A DNA stretch of 64,000 nt, taken from Clostridia bacterium. Its GTDB lineage: Bacteria > Bacillota > Clostridia > Oscillospirales > Acutalibacteraceae. Below, in pieces: positions 33,908 to 41,821 of the stretch (position 1 is its first letter; each line of letters begins with the position of its first letter). The translations under genes and the position numbers were made by a program. Below the pieces are notes generated by a model, which worked only from the letters and a program-made list of their open reading frames with translations, did not search any database and was not told the origin of the DNA. The stretch covers positions 69,349 to 133,348 of the forward strand of contig JAFRUO010000020.1 of NCBI GenBank assembly GCA_017438845.1, read 5' to 3'.

Positions 33908-34855
33908 ATGAAAGCAGTTTTAATTGACAGAATTACAAACGGTGAGAATATTTCAATAAGTGAAGTCCTCGTTCCCGAGGTTAAACCGGGATGGGTGCTT
34001 GTCAAGGTAAAAGCCTTCGGGATCAACCATTCGGAAAAGCTTCTAAGGTTAAATGAAATCAGAGCGGATTATATCAAAAAGCCCGTTATTCCCGGTATTG
34101 AATGCGTGGGCGTAGTCGAGAACCCTTCGGACTCTACACTCAAAAAAGGACAGACGGTCGCTGCGCTTATGGGCGGCATGGGGCGTTCCTTTAACGGAAG
34201 CTATGCTGAATATGCGCTCCTTCCTGCAAAGACGGTATTCCCGATTAAAAGCACGCTTTCATGGGAAGAACTCGGAGCCGTGCCTGAAACATATTTTACT
34301 GCTTGGGGCAGTCTGTTTGAATGTCTGCATCTTAATAAAGATGACACCCTGCTCATAAGGGGCGCTACCTGTGCGCTCGGTTACGCAGCAATACAAATTG
34401 CAAACGCACTTGGATGCAGGGTTGTTGCAACAACTCACAAGCAAAGCAAGATACACTTGCTGTCGGAGGCGCACGAGGTTATAATAGATAACGGAAGGCT
34501 GACAGACGGTGTTCACGGCGTTACAAAGGCACTTGACCTTGTCGGTCCGAGAAATCTTAAAGACACGCTTAAAGCGGTTGAAAAAGGCGGAATCGTATGC
34601 CAGACGGGACTGCTCGGCGGAGTATATACGCTTAACGGATTTGACCCGATTAAAGATATACCAAACGGCGTTTACCTGACGGGATTTTTCTCAAACTACC
34701 CGACGAAAGAAACGATAAGCGAGATATTCAACTTCATTGAAAAGCACAATCTGAACCCGAAATACGGGAAAGCGTTTAGCTTTGACGATATACGCTCTGC
34801 CGTCATTGCACAGGATAACGGCGGTGTTGACGGAAAAATTGTTGTAACATTATAG
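33908..34855 (+). CDS. MDR-type (quinone oxidoreductase-like) NAD(P)-dependent dehydrogenase
   Basis: 315 residues of the medium-chain dehydrogenase/reductase superfamily. The N-terminal catalytic fold contains KVKAFGINHSEKLLRL, then PVIPGIECVGVVE, and lacks zinc ligands. The cofactor domain has RGATCALGYAAIQIANALGC (a quinone oxidoreductase type AxxGxxA turn) and ends with GGVDGKIVVTL. Such enzymes reduce quinones, enones or electrophiles using NADPH, which fits a neighbouring HxlR redox-type regulator. It starts three bases after the maturase stop and is 30 bases ahead of the DUF1848 gene, so it belongs to the operon. Confidence 0.9.
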   Translation: MKAVLIDRITNGENISISEVLVPEVKPGWVLVKVKAFGINHSEKLLRLNEIRADYIKKPVIPGIECVGVVENPSDSTLKKGQTVAALMGGMGRSFNGSYAEYALLPAKTVFPIKSTLSWEELGAVPETYFTAWGSLFECLHLNKDDTLLIRGATCALGYAAIQIANALGCRVVATTHKQSKIHLLSEAHEVIIDNGRLTDGVHGVTKALDLVGPRNLKDTLKAVEKGGIVCQTGLLGGVYTLNGFDPIKDIPNGVYLTGFFSNYPTKETISEIFNFIEKHNLNPKYGKAFSFDDIRSAVIAQDNGGVDGKIVVTL

Positions 34856-34885
34856 AATCAAAAAAGATGAAAGGCGGTGAGGCAA

Positions 34886-35824
34886 ATGATTATTAATACA
34901 GGACAGCGAACGGATATTCCTGCGTTTTATGCAAGGTGGTTTGCAAACAGACTCAAAGAAGGATTTGTCTGTGTTCGCAATCCGTATTATCCGAATCAGG
35001 TCAGCCGCTACCGTCTTGATCCCAAAGTAGTTGATGTTATCGGCTTCTGCACAAAAAATCCTGCGCCGATGTTTCCGTATATGGAACTGCTGAAGGATTA
35101 CGGTCAGTACTGGTTTGTAACAATAACGCCATACGGAAAAGATATTGAGCCGAATGTTCCCGATAAGCATAAACTGCTTGAGGATTTCAAAACACTGTCG
35201 GATACAGTCGGCATAAATTCAATCGGTTGGCGCTATGATCCTATATTTATAACGGATAAATACACACCTGATTATCACCTGCGTGCCTTTGAGCAAATGG
35301 CATCCGCACTTGACGGATATACCAAAACCGTTGTTATCAGTTTTATTGACCTCTACCCGAAGGTGAAACGCAATTTTCCCCAAGCAAAAGAAGTAACATC
35401 AGAGCAAAGAATTGCTCTCGGCAAGGAATATGTCCGAATTGCTTCCAATCACGGTATGACCGTAAAGCCGTGTGCAGAGGGTGATGAGCTTGCTGCTTAC
35501 GGTGCGGACTGCAGCGGTTGTATGAAAATAAGCGACTACGAGAAAGCAATCGGAAAACGACTGAACGCACCAAAAAAGAAAGGCGCAAGAGCGGAGTGCG
35601 CCTGCTATCTGTCCTGCGATATCGGTGCCTACAACACCTGCAATCATCTCTGCAAATACTGCTATGCAAATGCAGAGCCCTCGAAGGTGCTGGCGCAGAG
35701 CAGCTTACACGATCCCGAATCACCGTTTTTGATCGGTAATTACAAGGACACAGACACCGTTCATGATGTGCCGCAGAATTCGTGGATAGATGATCAAACT
35801 ACACTTGATGAGGCAATGTTATGA
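34886..35824 (+). CDS. DUF1848 protein
   Basis: 312 residues counted from ATG 34886, chosen because AAAGGCGGTGAG lies upstream; GTG 34877 would be an alternative. Conserved pieces are MIINTGQRTDIPAFY, VGFCTKNP-like (VIGFCTKNPAP), WRYDPIF, and a C-terminal cysteine cluster: C-A-C, CNHLCKYCYAN near residue 263. The CxxxCxxC-like pattern is typical of DUF1848, proposed to be related to radical SAM or DNA-photolyase-like folds, but no activity is established. Its stop overlaps the macrodomain gene (ATGA, 35821-35824). In this operon it may supply a redox or modification step of unknown kind. Confidence 0.85.
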   Translation: MIINTGQRTDIPAFYARWFANRLKEGFVCVRNPYYPNQVSRYRLDPKVVDVIGFCTKNPAPMFPYMELLKDYGQYWFVTITPYGKDIEPNVPDKHKLLEDFKTLSDTVGINSIGWRYDPIFITDKYTPDYHLRAFEQMASALDGYTKTVVISFIDLYPKVKRNFPQAKEVTSEQRIALGKEYVRIASNHGMTVKPCAEGDELAAYGADCSGCMKISDYEKAIGKRLNAPKKKGARAECACYLSCDIGAYNTCNHLCKYCYANAEPSKVLAQSSLHDPESPFLIGNYKDTDTVHDVPQNSWIDDQTTLDEAML

Positions 35825-36594
35825 CACATACAAATAAAAGATTATGGCTAATAAAATTCTTGCTCAGCGAGAACGAAAGATATAAGGATGTTCAGATACC
35901 GGCTGACAGCGAGGAACAGTTCAATCTGTACCGCAGCCTTGTCAATGTGCGTATGCCTGCTCCGATAAGCGAGGAGTATCTGCAAATTGAAGACGAATAT
36001 CTTAAAAATCTTATTGCAGAAAATGGTATAACGGAAATTGAGAATTTAACCGAGTCAGAGCACGGTATTTATCTTTGGCAGGGCGATATTACCACACTTA
36101 AATGCGATGCAATCGTAAATGCCGCAAACTCGCAAATGCTTGGCTGCTTTGTTCCCTGCCACGCTTGTATAGATAACTGCATCCACACCTTTTCAGGCAT
36201 AAGACTGAGAATGAAATGCGCAGAAATAATGAAAAATCAGGGACATGAAGAGCCGACTGGTACTGAGAAAATCACACCTGCATACAATCTACCGTGCAGG
36301 TATGTTCTTCATACTGTCGGACCGATAGTAAACAGCGTACTTACCGAAGAAAATAAAACGCTTCTCGCTTCCTGCTATACCGAATGTCTTAAAAAAGCGC
36401 AGGAGAATAAGCTTGACAGTATTGCCTTCTGCTGTATATCAACGGGCATTTTCGGTTTTCCGCAGGAGCAAGCCGCTGAGATTGCCATAAATACGGTAAG
36501 GCGGTTCATGAGTGAAACCGGAAGTAGCATTAAGGTAATATTCAATGTATTCAAAGATAAGGACAGAGAGATTTATGAACAACTACTCGGATAA
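35821..36594 (+). CDS. zinc-type macrodomain ADP-ribosylhydrolase
   Basis: 257 residues. An N-terminal helical part leads to a macrodomain (from about residue 80): LWQGDITTLKCDAIVNAANSQ, then LGCFVPCHACIDNCIH, where the Cys and His residues match the zinc-binding segment of the SirTM-linked macrodomains, then CRYVLHTVGPIV and CISTGIFGFPQEQAAEIA. These enzymes remove mono-ADP-ribose added by SirTM. The start overlaps the DUF1848 stop by four bases and the end overlaps the sirtuin start by 20, so all three are translationally coupled. Zinc macrodomains of this class occur mainly as SirTM partners. Confidence 0.92.
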   Translation: MTHTNKRLWLIKFLLSENERYKDVQIPADSEEQFNLYRSLVNVRMPAPISEEYLQIEDEYLKNLIAENGITEIENLTESEHGIYLWQGDITTLKCDAIVNAANSQMLGCFVPCHACIDNCIHTFSGIRLRMKCAEIMKNQGHEEPTGTEKITPAYNLPCRYVLHTVGPIVNSVLTEENKTLLASCYTECLKKAQENKLDSIAFCCISTGIFGFPQEQAAEIAINTVRRFMSETGSSIKVIFNVFKDKDREIYEQLLG

Positions 36595-37414
36595 AATAAA
36601 CAAATTGAAACAGTCGCTTGCCGAAGCTGATGCTGTTATCATAGGCGCGGGCGCAGGGCTTTCAACCGCCGCGGGATATATCTACACGGGCGAGCGTTTT
36701 GATAAATACTTTTCTGATTTCGAGGCGAAATACGGCTTTCACGATATGTATTCGGGCGGCTTTTATCCGTATAAAACCGATGAAGAGTTCTGGGCTTATT
36801 GGTCAAGATATATTTATGTCAACCGTTATACGTCTATCCCGAATGACACGTACTCCAAACTGCTTGAGCTGGTGAAGAATAAGGATTACTTCGTCATCAC
36901 AACCAATGTCGACCATTGCTTCCAGCGAGCGGGCTTTGATAAAAAAAGATTGTTTTACACGCAGGGTGATTACGGTCTGTTTCAATGCTCCGTACCGTGC
37001 CACCAGAAGACTTATGAAAATGAAGAAATCATAAAGCAGATGTATGAGCAGCAAAGGGATATGAAGGTGCCGACCGAGCTTTTACCGAAATGCCCTGTCT
37101 GCGGAAAACCGATGACGATGAATCTTCGCTCGAACGATAAATTCGTTGAGGATGACGGCTGGCGCAAAGCATATCAGCGCTATGTTGAATTTGTTGAGCT
37201 TCACAAGGACAAAAGGATTGTGTATCTTGAGCTCGGCGTCGGTTACAATACGCCGGTTATCATTAAATATCCGTTCTGGCAATACACAAACGATAATCCA
37301 AACGCAACCTATGTTTGCATCAACAAAGGCGAAGCGGTTGCTCCCAAAGAAATAAAAGAACGCTCCGTCTGTATAGACTGCGATATACGGCAGATAATTG
37401 AAGCTGTTATATAA
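36575..37414 (+). CDS. class M sirtuin (SirTM), ADP-ribosyltransferase type
   Basis: 279 residues from ATG 36575 (GGACAGAGAG upstream); the frame from 36545 begins inside the macro gene. The NAD site reads VIIGAGAGLSTAAGY, and the substrate-proximal motif FVITTNVDHCFQRAG is followed by TQGDYGLFQC, where canonical sirtuins carry the catalytic His; here it is Gln, the hallmark of SirTM. CPVCGKP and a preceding Cys are zinc-ribbon candidates. SirTM transfers ADP-ribose to lipoyl-carrying or other targets and is reversed by the adjacent macrodomain. No GcvH-like or lipoate-ligase gene lies in this operon, so the target is uncertain. It is the last gene of the run; the terminator follows. Confidence 0.92.
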   Translation: MNNYSDKINKLKQSLAEADAVIIGAGAGLSTAAGYIYTGERFDKYFSDFEAKYGFHDMYSGGFYPYKTDEEFWAYWSRYIYVNRYTSIPNDTYSKLLELVKNKDYFVITTNVDHCFQRAGFDKKRLFYTQGDYGLFQCSVPCHQKTYENEEIIKQMYEQQRDMKVPTELLPKCPVCGKPMTMNLRSNDKFVEDDGWRKAYQRYVEFVELHKDKRIVYLELGVGYNTPVIIKYPFWQYTNDNPNATYVCINKGEAVAPKEIKERSVCIDCDIRQIIEAVI

Positions 37415-37419
37415 AGAAA

Positions 37420-37455
37420 TGCCCTGCAATTACTGCAGGGCTGTAATTTTTTAGC
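37420..37455. terminator. bidirectional terminator between SirTM and integrase
   Basis: GCCCTGCA (37422-37429) pairs with TGCAGGGC (37435-37442) followed by TTTTTT on plus; read on minus it ends the integrase transcript. Confidence 0.8.
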
Positions 37456-37462
37456 TTTATTC

Positions 37463-38626
37463 CTACACCGCCAGACCGACTTGATTCAGATAACTGTCTG
37501 CTTTCTCTACGCTTATGGATTGGAAGTTGTCAAATACATCTGCATAAGTATCAAGCGTTACTTTTATGTCTGAGTGTCCCATAAGGTGCTGGAGTACCTT
37601 CGGCGGCATTCCGCTTTCGATACAACGAGTGGCGTATGTGTGTCTCAGACTGTGTAACGATAAATCACCTTTGACCGTCTTGTCCTGAATATTGTACTTG
37701 TTCACTATCCGCCTGAACTCCGTGTTCACTACGCTCGTAGCTATCAGTGTTCCTGCCGATGTGTGGAACAGTACATTATCATCCGTCGCCTTGTATTCGG
37801 ATATTATCTTTTCAATAACAGGTCTTACGGTTTCATTTATCGGTATCTGTCTGTTGCCGTTCTCGGTCTTCGCTGTATCGTTTACAAACGCTTCACCGTG
37901 TTCGCCTTTGGATATTGTCTTGTCAATGTTGATGAAATTGAAATTGATGTTCAGGTCATTAACAGAGAGCGCATTTATCTCTCCCATTCTCATTCCCGTG
38001 AACATTGAGATTAACATCTGCTCTGCATACCGTATATTCTCATTTCGTATAACCTCAACAAGCTTTTTCTGCTCGTCAAGAGTCAGCGCCCGAATCTTCT
38101 TCGTCTTCTTTGTTGACTTCGGTTTGCGTACATCTAACATCGGATTGTCCGATATGATTTTTCTCTTAAATGCTTCTTTGAAACATTGATTGAGAATGAT
38201 ATACATTTTCTTTATCGTTGAGTTTGCATAATCAACCTTTGAGAGCAGCAACTGTTTTATTGCCGTTGAGTCTATCTTCTGAACGGGGATATCGTTAATC
38301 TCCTTGCAGAGCTTAACCGTTTCCATTGTCCTGTAATATGTCTGCGGCTGAATCTCATTCATAGCCAGCTTCTCGTCGTAGATTTGCTTTATGAGTTGTG
38401 AAAATGTAATCGTATTCGCATTGACAAACTTGCCGGTGTAAATGCTGAGCTTCAATTCATCGAGCTTGACTTTGACTTCCTCCTGAGTTTCGGCTGTAAC
38501 CGACTTGCGTATCACCTTGCCGTTTTCATCCTTGCCGACATTTATCTGAGCCATCCATTTTTGCTTTACATTGGAGTAAAATATACTCCCTTCGCCGTAA
38601 TGATTTTTCGGCTTTCGTTTAGCCAT
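37463..38626 (-). CDS. tyrosine recombinase / phage-type integrase (intact)
   Basis: 387 residues. The N-terminal arm-binding part carries GEGSIFYSN and a SAM-like core-binding domain. The catalytic domain contains ISMFTGMRMGEINAL (first Arg), SLHSLRHTYATRCIE (His-x2-Arg), LMGHSDIKVTLDTYADV (His and Tyr nucleophile). It resembles Tn916- or phage-type integrases of Bacillota. No excisionase, relaxase or phage genes accompany it, so the element appears decayed or minimal. Two internally deleted or truncated copies occur at 10419 and 16660, hinting at past element activity in this region. The promoter is at 38656-38684 and AGGAGG precedes the start. Confidence 0.94.
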   Translation of the reverse strand: MAKRKPKNHYGEGSIFYSNVKQKWMAQINVGKDENGKVIRKSVTAETQEEVKVKLDELKLSIYTGKFVNANTITFSQLIKQIYDEKLAMNEIQPQTYYRTMETVKLCKEINDIPVQKIDSTAIKQLLLSKVDYANSTIKKMYIILNQCFKEAFKRKIISDNPMLDVRKPKSTKKTKKIRALTLDEQKKLVEVIRNENIRYAEQMLISMFTGMRMGEINALSVNDLNINFNFINIDKTISKGEHGEAFVNDTAKTENGNRQIPINETVRPVIEKIISEYKATDDNVLFHTSAGTLIATSVVNTEFRRIVNKYNIQDKTVKGDLSLHSLRHTYATRCIESGMPPKVLQHLMGHSDIKVTLDTYADVFDNFQSISVEKADSYLNQVGLAV

Positions 38627-38655
38627 ATTGAATCCTCCTTTCCGGGCTCGGTTGG

Positions 38656-38684
38656 ATGTTAACTCTGTTTGCAGTCTTTGTCAA
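38656..38684 (-). promoter_or_regulatory. integrase promoter, TTGACA-17-TAACAT
   Basis: Minus strand -35 at 38679-38684 and -10 at 38656-38661. The same sequence is preserved in the deleted copy at 10511-10539. Confidence 0.8.
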
Positions 38685-38724
38685 ATAATTTCGGGAAATA
38701 TATTGTGAACGGGGAGATTGTGTG

Positions 38725-38858
38725 GTATAATAACCTCACGAAACAGATGCCAAATCGCAGATTTGGACTGTTTCGGAGAACATTGAATCATAAATCGAAC
38801 GCTGACGCGTTCCCGCGCTTCACGCTTTGCGGCATTCGCCGCTGATTTATGGTATAAT
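38725..38858 (+). repeat. palindromic element R3, plus-oriented copy
   Basis: Opens with GGTATAATAACCTCAC, has a hairpin CCAAATCGCAGATTTGG, an AACATTGAATCATAAATCG stretch, a GC-rich paired section and ends ATTTATGGTATAAT. The copy at 43138-43272 is its near reverse complement (about 85 percent). Both ends contain TATAAT boxes, so it may carry promoters or be a small mobile element. Confidence 0.7.
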
Positions 38859-38954
38859 GGTGTCGACAAATCGGGATCTTACTCATTAATATGTTACCTT
38901 TTTGTCACCCTGTACGTGATATATTATTAAAAAAATTCCGAAAGGATGAAAGCT

Positions 38955-40004
38955 ATGAAAAAAAGTATATTAATAAAACTGGTAATCGCAATGCTTTGCA
39001 TGTGCCTGATTGCAGGAACTTTCGCAGGTTGTTCCGGAAATAACAAACAACCGGAAACGACAAGCGAATCAGCGGAAGAATTAGCGGCGTTTGAAAATAT
39101 TGACCCGAAAGAATTAGCGGAATTAACCAACTGCTATGACCCCGAAGCTGACACCGATTTGGATGCTGCCCGCAGCAACAATAATGAAGCACCGATAGCC
39201 GGTACGATTATCAGCGGTCAGGACATTACTTTTACCAACAGCAGTCTTGTCGAATACACCAGATTATCGCCAAACAAAACCATACACAGAAATCATAAGA
39301 TTGATACCATTACTATTCACTATATGGCAGGCAAGCTTACCGTTGAAGCGTGCGGAAATGTGTTTTCGGAATCTAAAGCAAATGCAAGCTCCAATTACGG
39401 TGTCGATGATGACGGGCGTATAGCACTGTACGTTCAGGAGTGGGACCGTTCATGGTGCAGCAGTAACGCCGATAACGATCACCGTGCGGTAACTATTGAA
39501 GTGGCGTCAGATTCCTCCCACCCATACACAGTCAGCGACAAAGCATATAATACAACAATTAAGCTTGTGGCAGATATATGTAAGCGAAACGAAATAGAAA
39601 AACTCGTCTGGAGTGACGACAAGGAAGCACGCATTAAACATCTTGACGGTGCTAATATGACTGTACACAGCGATTTTGCAGACACGGATTGTCCGGGAGA
39701 ATATCTTTACAGCAGAATGGGTGATATTGCAAAACAGGTAAACAGTATTCTTGAAGAAACCAAAGGACAAACCGTAACAGGAAGAAAATGTTCTGAAGAA
39801 AAGCAATTCGAAGAGTATTTGGTCAAAATTACGAAAACCACCAACGTTCGCAGAAATCCGGGCTTGAAAGGTTCTTTTGTCATGAAGGTAAATAAGAACG
39901 AAGTATATACCATTGTGGACGAAAGAACGGTTGATAATATTAAGTGGGGAAAACTGAAAAACGGTAAAGGCTGGATTAATCTGGCGGATACTCAAAAGAA
40001 GTAA
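38955..40004 (+). CDS. lipoprotein N-acetylmuramoyl-L-alanine amidase with SH3 domain
   Basis: 349 residues from ATG 38955, preceded by AAAGGATGAA; a nearer upstream ATG is inside the ribosome site. The type II signal ends in the lipobox LIAGTFAGC with a lipidated Cys near residue 26. Residues about 80-250 match amidase_2/PGRP-like folds: KIDTITIHYMAG (first His), SSNYGVDDDGRI, DHRAVTIEVA, NMTVHSDFADTDCPGEYL. The C-terminal about 60 residues resemble a bacterial SH3 domain (VKITKTTNVRRNPGLKGS, GWINL), probably wall-binding. A paralogue is encoded at 40738. The 15-base motif ACCTTTTTGTCACCC is shared upstream of both. Confidence 0.9.
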   Translation: MKKSILIKLVIAMLCMCLIAGTFAGCSGNNKQPETTSESAEELAAFENIDPKELAELTNCYDPEADTDLDAARSNNNEAPIAGTIISGQDITFTNSSLVEYTRLSPNKTIHRNHKIDTITIHYMAGKLTVEACGNVFSESKANASSNYGVDDDGRIALYVQEWDRSWCSSNADNDHRAVTIEVASDSSHPYTVSDKAYNTTIKLVADICKRNEIEKLVWSDDKEARIKHLDGANMTVHSDFADTDCPGEYLYSRMGDIAKQVNSILEETKGQTVTGRKCSEEKQFEEYLVKITKTTNVRRNPGLKGSFVMKVNKNEVYTIVDERTVDNIKWGKLKNGKGWINLADTQKK

Positions 40005-40227
40005 TCGCTGTTTGTTCACTATAGTGCGCCTTACAACTTCTGATTTAACGAATTGTCAGCACCTTGCTTTTGCAGGGTGCTTTTCCTTTTTTAACGGGCA
40101 ATACGCTATGTCAAAATTGCTCTACCCCCGTGCAATAAATGACATAGAAACAATATATAAACCCTTCCGAAAAAAGTTCCGTACTTTCGGGAACGGGTGT
40201 GGTAATTGTTGTGTCGGAGGCGGTAGT
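40005..40227. other. gene-poor spacer with hairpin
   Basis: GCACCTTGCTTTTGCAGGGTGC forms a hairpin (about 40060-40080) followed by T-rich sequence, likely a terminator for the upstream amidase. The ATG-starting frame at 40109 reads into the truncated gene at 40228 but carries no recognised domain. Confidence 0.5.
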
Positions 40228-40300
40228 ATGACCACGCTTGAAAACCTATACAACGGCAATATCAATCCGAGCGACTTTTTGCTTTTTCGCATAATAACTC
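40228..40300 (+). pseudogene. 5' end of a small DUF6809-like gene, truncated
   Basis: GGAGGCGG precedes ATG 40228, which starts MTTLENLYNGNINPSDFLLF, the pattern of the small DUF6809-type proteins (ENLYxGNIxPxE). The frame then runs into the R2 repeat at about 40295 and similarity ends, so it is a broken gene. Confidence 0.5.
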
Positions 40301-40304
40301 CCTT

Positions 40305-40385
40305 AACCGTGAGTCCAAGCATCGCCCAAAGGCGTCTTGTTTCGGCAAGCCGAAAGAACGGGCAGTAGCCCAAGCCCAGTTTGTT
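40305..40385 (+). repeat. dispersed repeat R2, copy 2
   Basis: Similar to 30135-30240 (CCGTGAGTCCAAGCATCGCC, GGCGTCTTGTTTCGGCA, then a GGGCAG hairpin). It interrupts the DUF6809-like gene. Confidence 0.6.
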
Positions 40386-40399
40386 CAGTCTCATTAAAC

Positions 40400-40637
40400 G
40401 GACAATGCTTTGTTTCTAATGATTATTCGGTTGAAAGGATTGACATTCCCTGTAATCATTTCGGCGCCCAGGCTTCCGGCACGGACGGGGAAATACACGA
40501 ATTCTGCACAATGCATTTTAACACCGCCTTTCCGCAGATGAAAAAGTCAGATGTAAACGGCGAAAATGAATTCGACAAATCGGAAGTTATTGAATATTCG
40601 GTTTGTCACCTTTTTGTCACCCAAGGTTGTGTATAAT
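40400..40637 (+). pseudogene. possible C-terminal fragment of an unknown gene
   Basis: The open frame ending at 40636 contains ERIDIPCNHFGAQASGTDGE and EFCTMHFNTAFPQMKKSDVN with ordinary codon use and no start codon before it except inside the R2 repeat. It may be the remainder of a disrupted gene. I do not recognise the family and cannot exclude a chance frame. Confidence 0.3.
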
Positions 40638-40669
40638 AACAGATAGTTAGGTATAATTGAATTTTTTGA

Positions 40670-40698
40670 TTGATTTTTGTTTACAGAAATATTATAAT
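40670..40698 (+). promoter_or_regulatory. promoter of second amidase lipoprotein, TTGATT-17-TATAAT
   Basis: -35 40670-40675, -10 40693-40698. Confidence 0.7.
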
Positions 40699-40737
40699 TA
40701 AACTGTTGGAAATCAAAAATAAGGAGGACTTGATTTT

Positions 40738-41775
40738 ATGACAAAGAGTTTATTTTTAAGATTGATGAGTGCGCTTCTTTGCGTTTGTTTGCTTGCAGGA
40801 ACTTTTGCAGGCTGTTCAGGCAACAAGGCAAAAACAGATACGCCAAGTGGGGAAGCCTTAGATGTAAGGGCTGATGAATACGCTGGGTTGGTTGACGGTT
40901 ATGACCCTGAGGAAGATAATTTAGATGCTGAGCGCAGTGCTTCAGATGAAGTATCTTTAGCAGGTACAGTTCTCACTCTTAACGGAGAAAAAGTTTCATT
41001 TTCAAACAGTTCACTTGTGGAACATACAAGATTATCTCCTAACAAAAACGACCCGGAACATAATATTACACACAGAACGCATAAAATAGATACTATAACA
41101 ATTCATTGCATGGCAGGGCAGTTATCCGTTTATACATGCGGCAATGTATTTGCTGATAAGGATGCAAAGGCAAGCTCAAATTACGGCATAGACAAGGACG
41201 GGCGAATTGGAATGTATGTTGAGGAGAAAGACCGTTCATGGTGCAGCAGTAACTCCGCTAATGATAACCGTGCTGTTACGATTGAGGTTGCTTCTGATTC
41301 ATCTGAGCCGTACAAGGTAAACGATGCAGCGTATAAATCGCTCATCAGGCTTGTAGCAGATATTTGCCAAAGAAACAACATTGAAAGGCTTACTTGGAGT
41401 ACTGACAAAGCTACACGTATTCAGCATAAAGACGGCGTCAATATGACAGTTCACAGAGATTTTGCAAATAAGTCATGCCCTGGCGATTATCTTTACAGCC
41501 GTATGGGTGATATTGCAAAAAAAGTTAATGCCATACTTAAACAAAAAGCCTCAACAACAACAGTAAAATCCGAATTTCCTTATATGATAAAGATAAAAGC
41601 AAAAATGACTGACGTTCGAAAAGGCGCGGGTACGGAATATGATATCGTAACCACAGTGAAAAAAGGTGAAGTATATACGATAGTCGAAGAACAGAAAGTA
41701 AATTCCGAAACATGGGGAAAACTCAAGAACGACGTCGGTTGGATTAATCTTAAAGATACGGAAAGAGTTGATTAG
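40738..41775 (+). CDS. lipoprotein N-acetylmuramoyl-L-alanine amidase, paralogue 2
   Basis: 345 residues, about 50-60 percent alike by eye to the protein at 38955. Signal with lipobox LLAGTFAGC and a lipidated Cys near residue 26. The amidase_2-type core keeps KIDTITIHCMAGQ (where paralogue 1 has HYMAG), SSNYGIDKDGRIG, NRAVTIEVA and NMTVHRDFANKSCPGDYL. The C-terminus is SH3-like (IKIKAKMTDVRKGAGTEYD, GWINLK). AAGGAGG lies ten bases before ATG and a consensus promoter further up. Probably a periplasm-facing peptidoglycan hydrolase. Duplication of the two genes is evident; intergenic DNA between them is decayed. Confidence 0.9.
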   Translation: MTKSLFLRLMSALLCVCLLAGTFAGCSGNKAKTDTPSGEALDVRADEYAGLVDGYDPEEDNLDAERSASDEVSLAGTVLTLNGEKVSFSNSSLVEHTRLSPNKNDPEHNITHRTHKIDTITIHCMAGQLSVYTCGNVFADKDAKASSNYGIDKDGRIGMYVEEKDRSWCSSNSANDNRAVTIEVASDSSEPYKVNDAAYKSLIRLVADICQRNNIERLTWSTDKATRIQHKDGVNMTVHRDFANKSCPGDYLYSRMGDIAKKVNAILKQKASTTTVKSEFPYMIKIKAKMTDVRKGAGTEYDIVTTVKKGEVYTIVEEQKVNSETWGKLKNDVGWINLKDTERVD

Positions 41776-41821
41776 TGATTATCAATATACCCCTATGGCA
41801 AGTGCCATAGGGGTATAAATT

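Noticed and set aside
36575-37414. Protein deacetylase type sirtuin
   Set aside because: Catalytic His is replaced by Gln in TQGDYGLFQC and a macrodomain is coupled; ADP-ribosyltransferase (SirTM) fits better.
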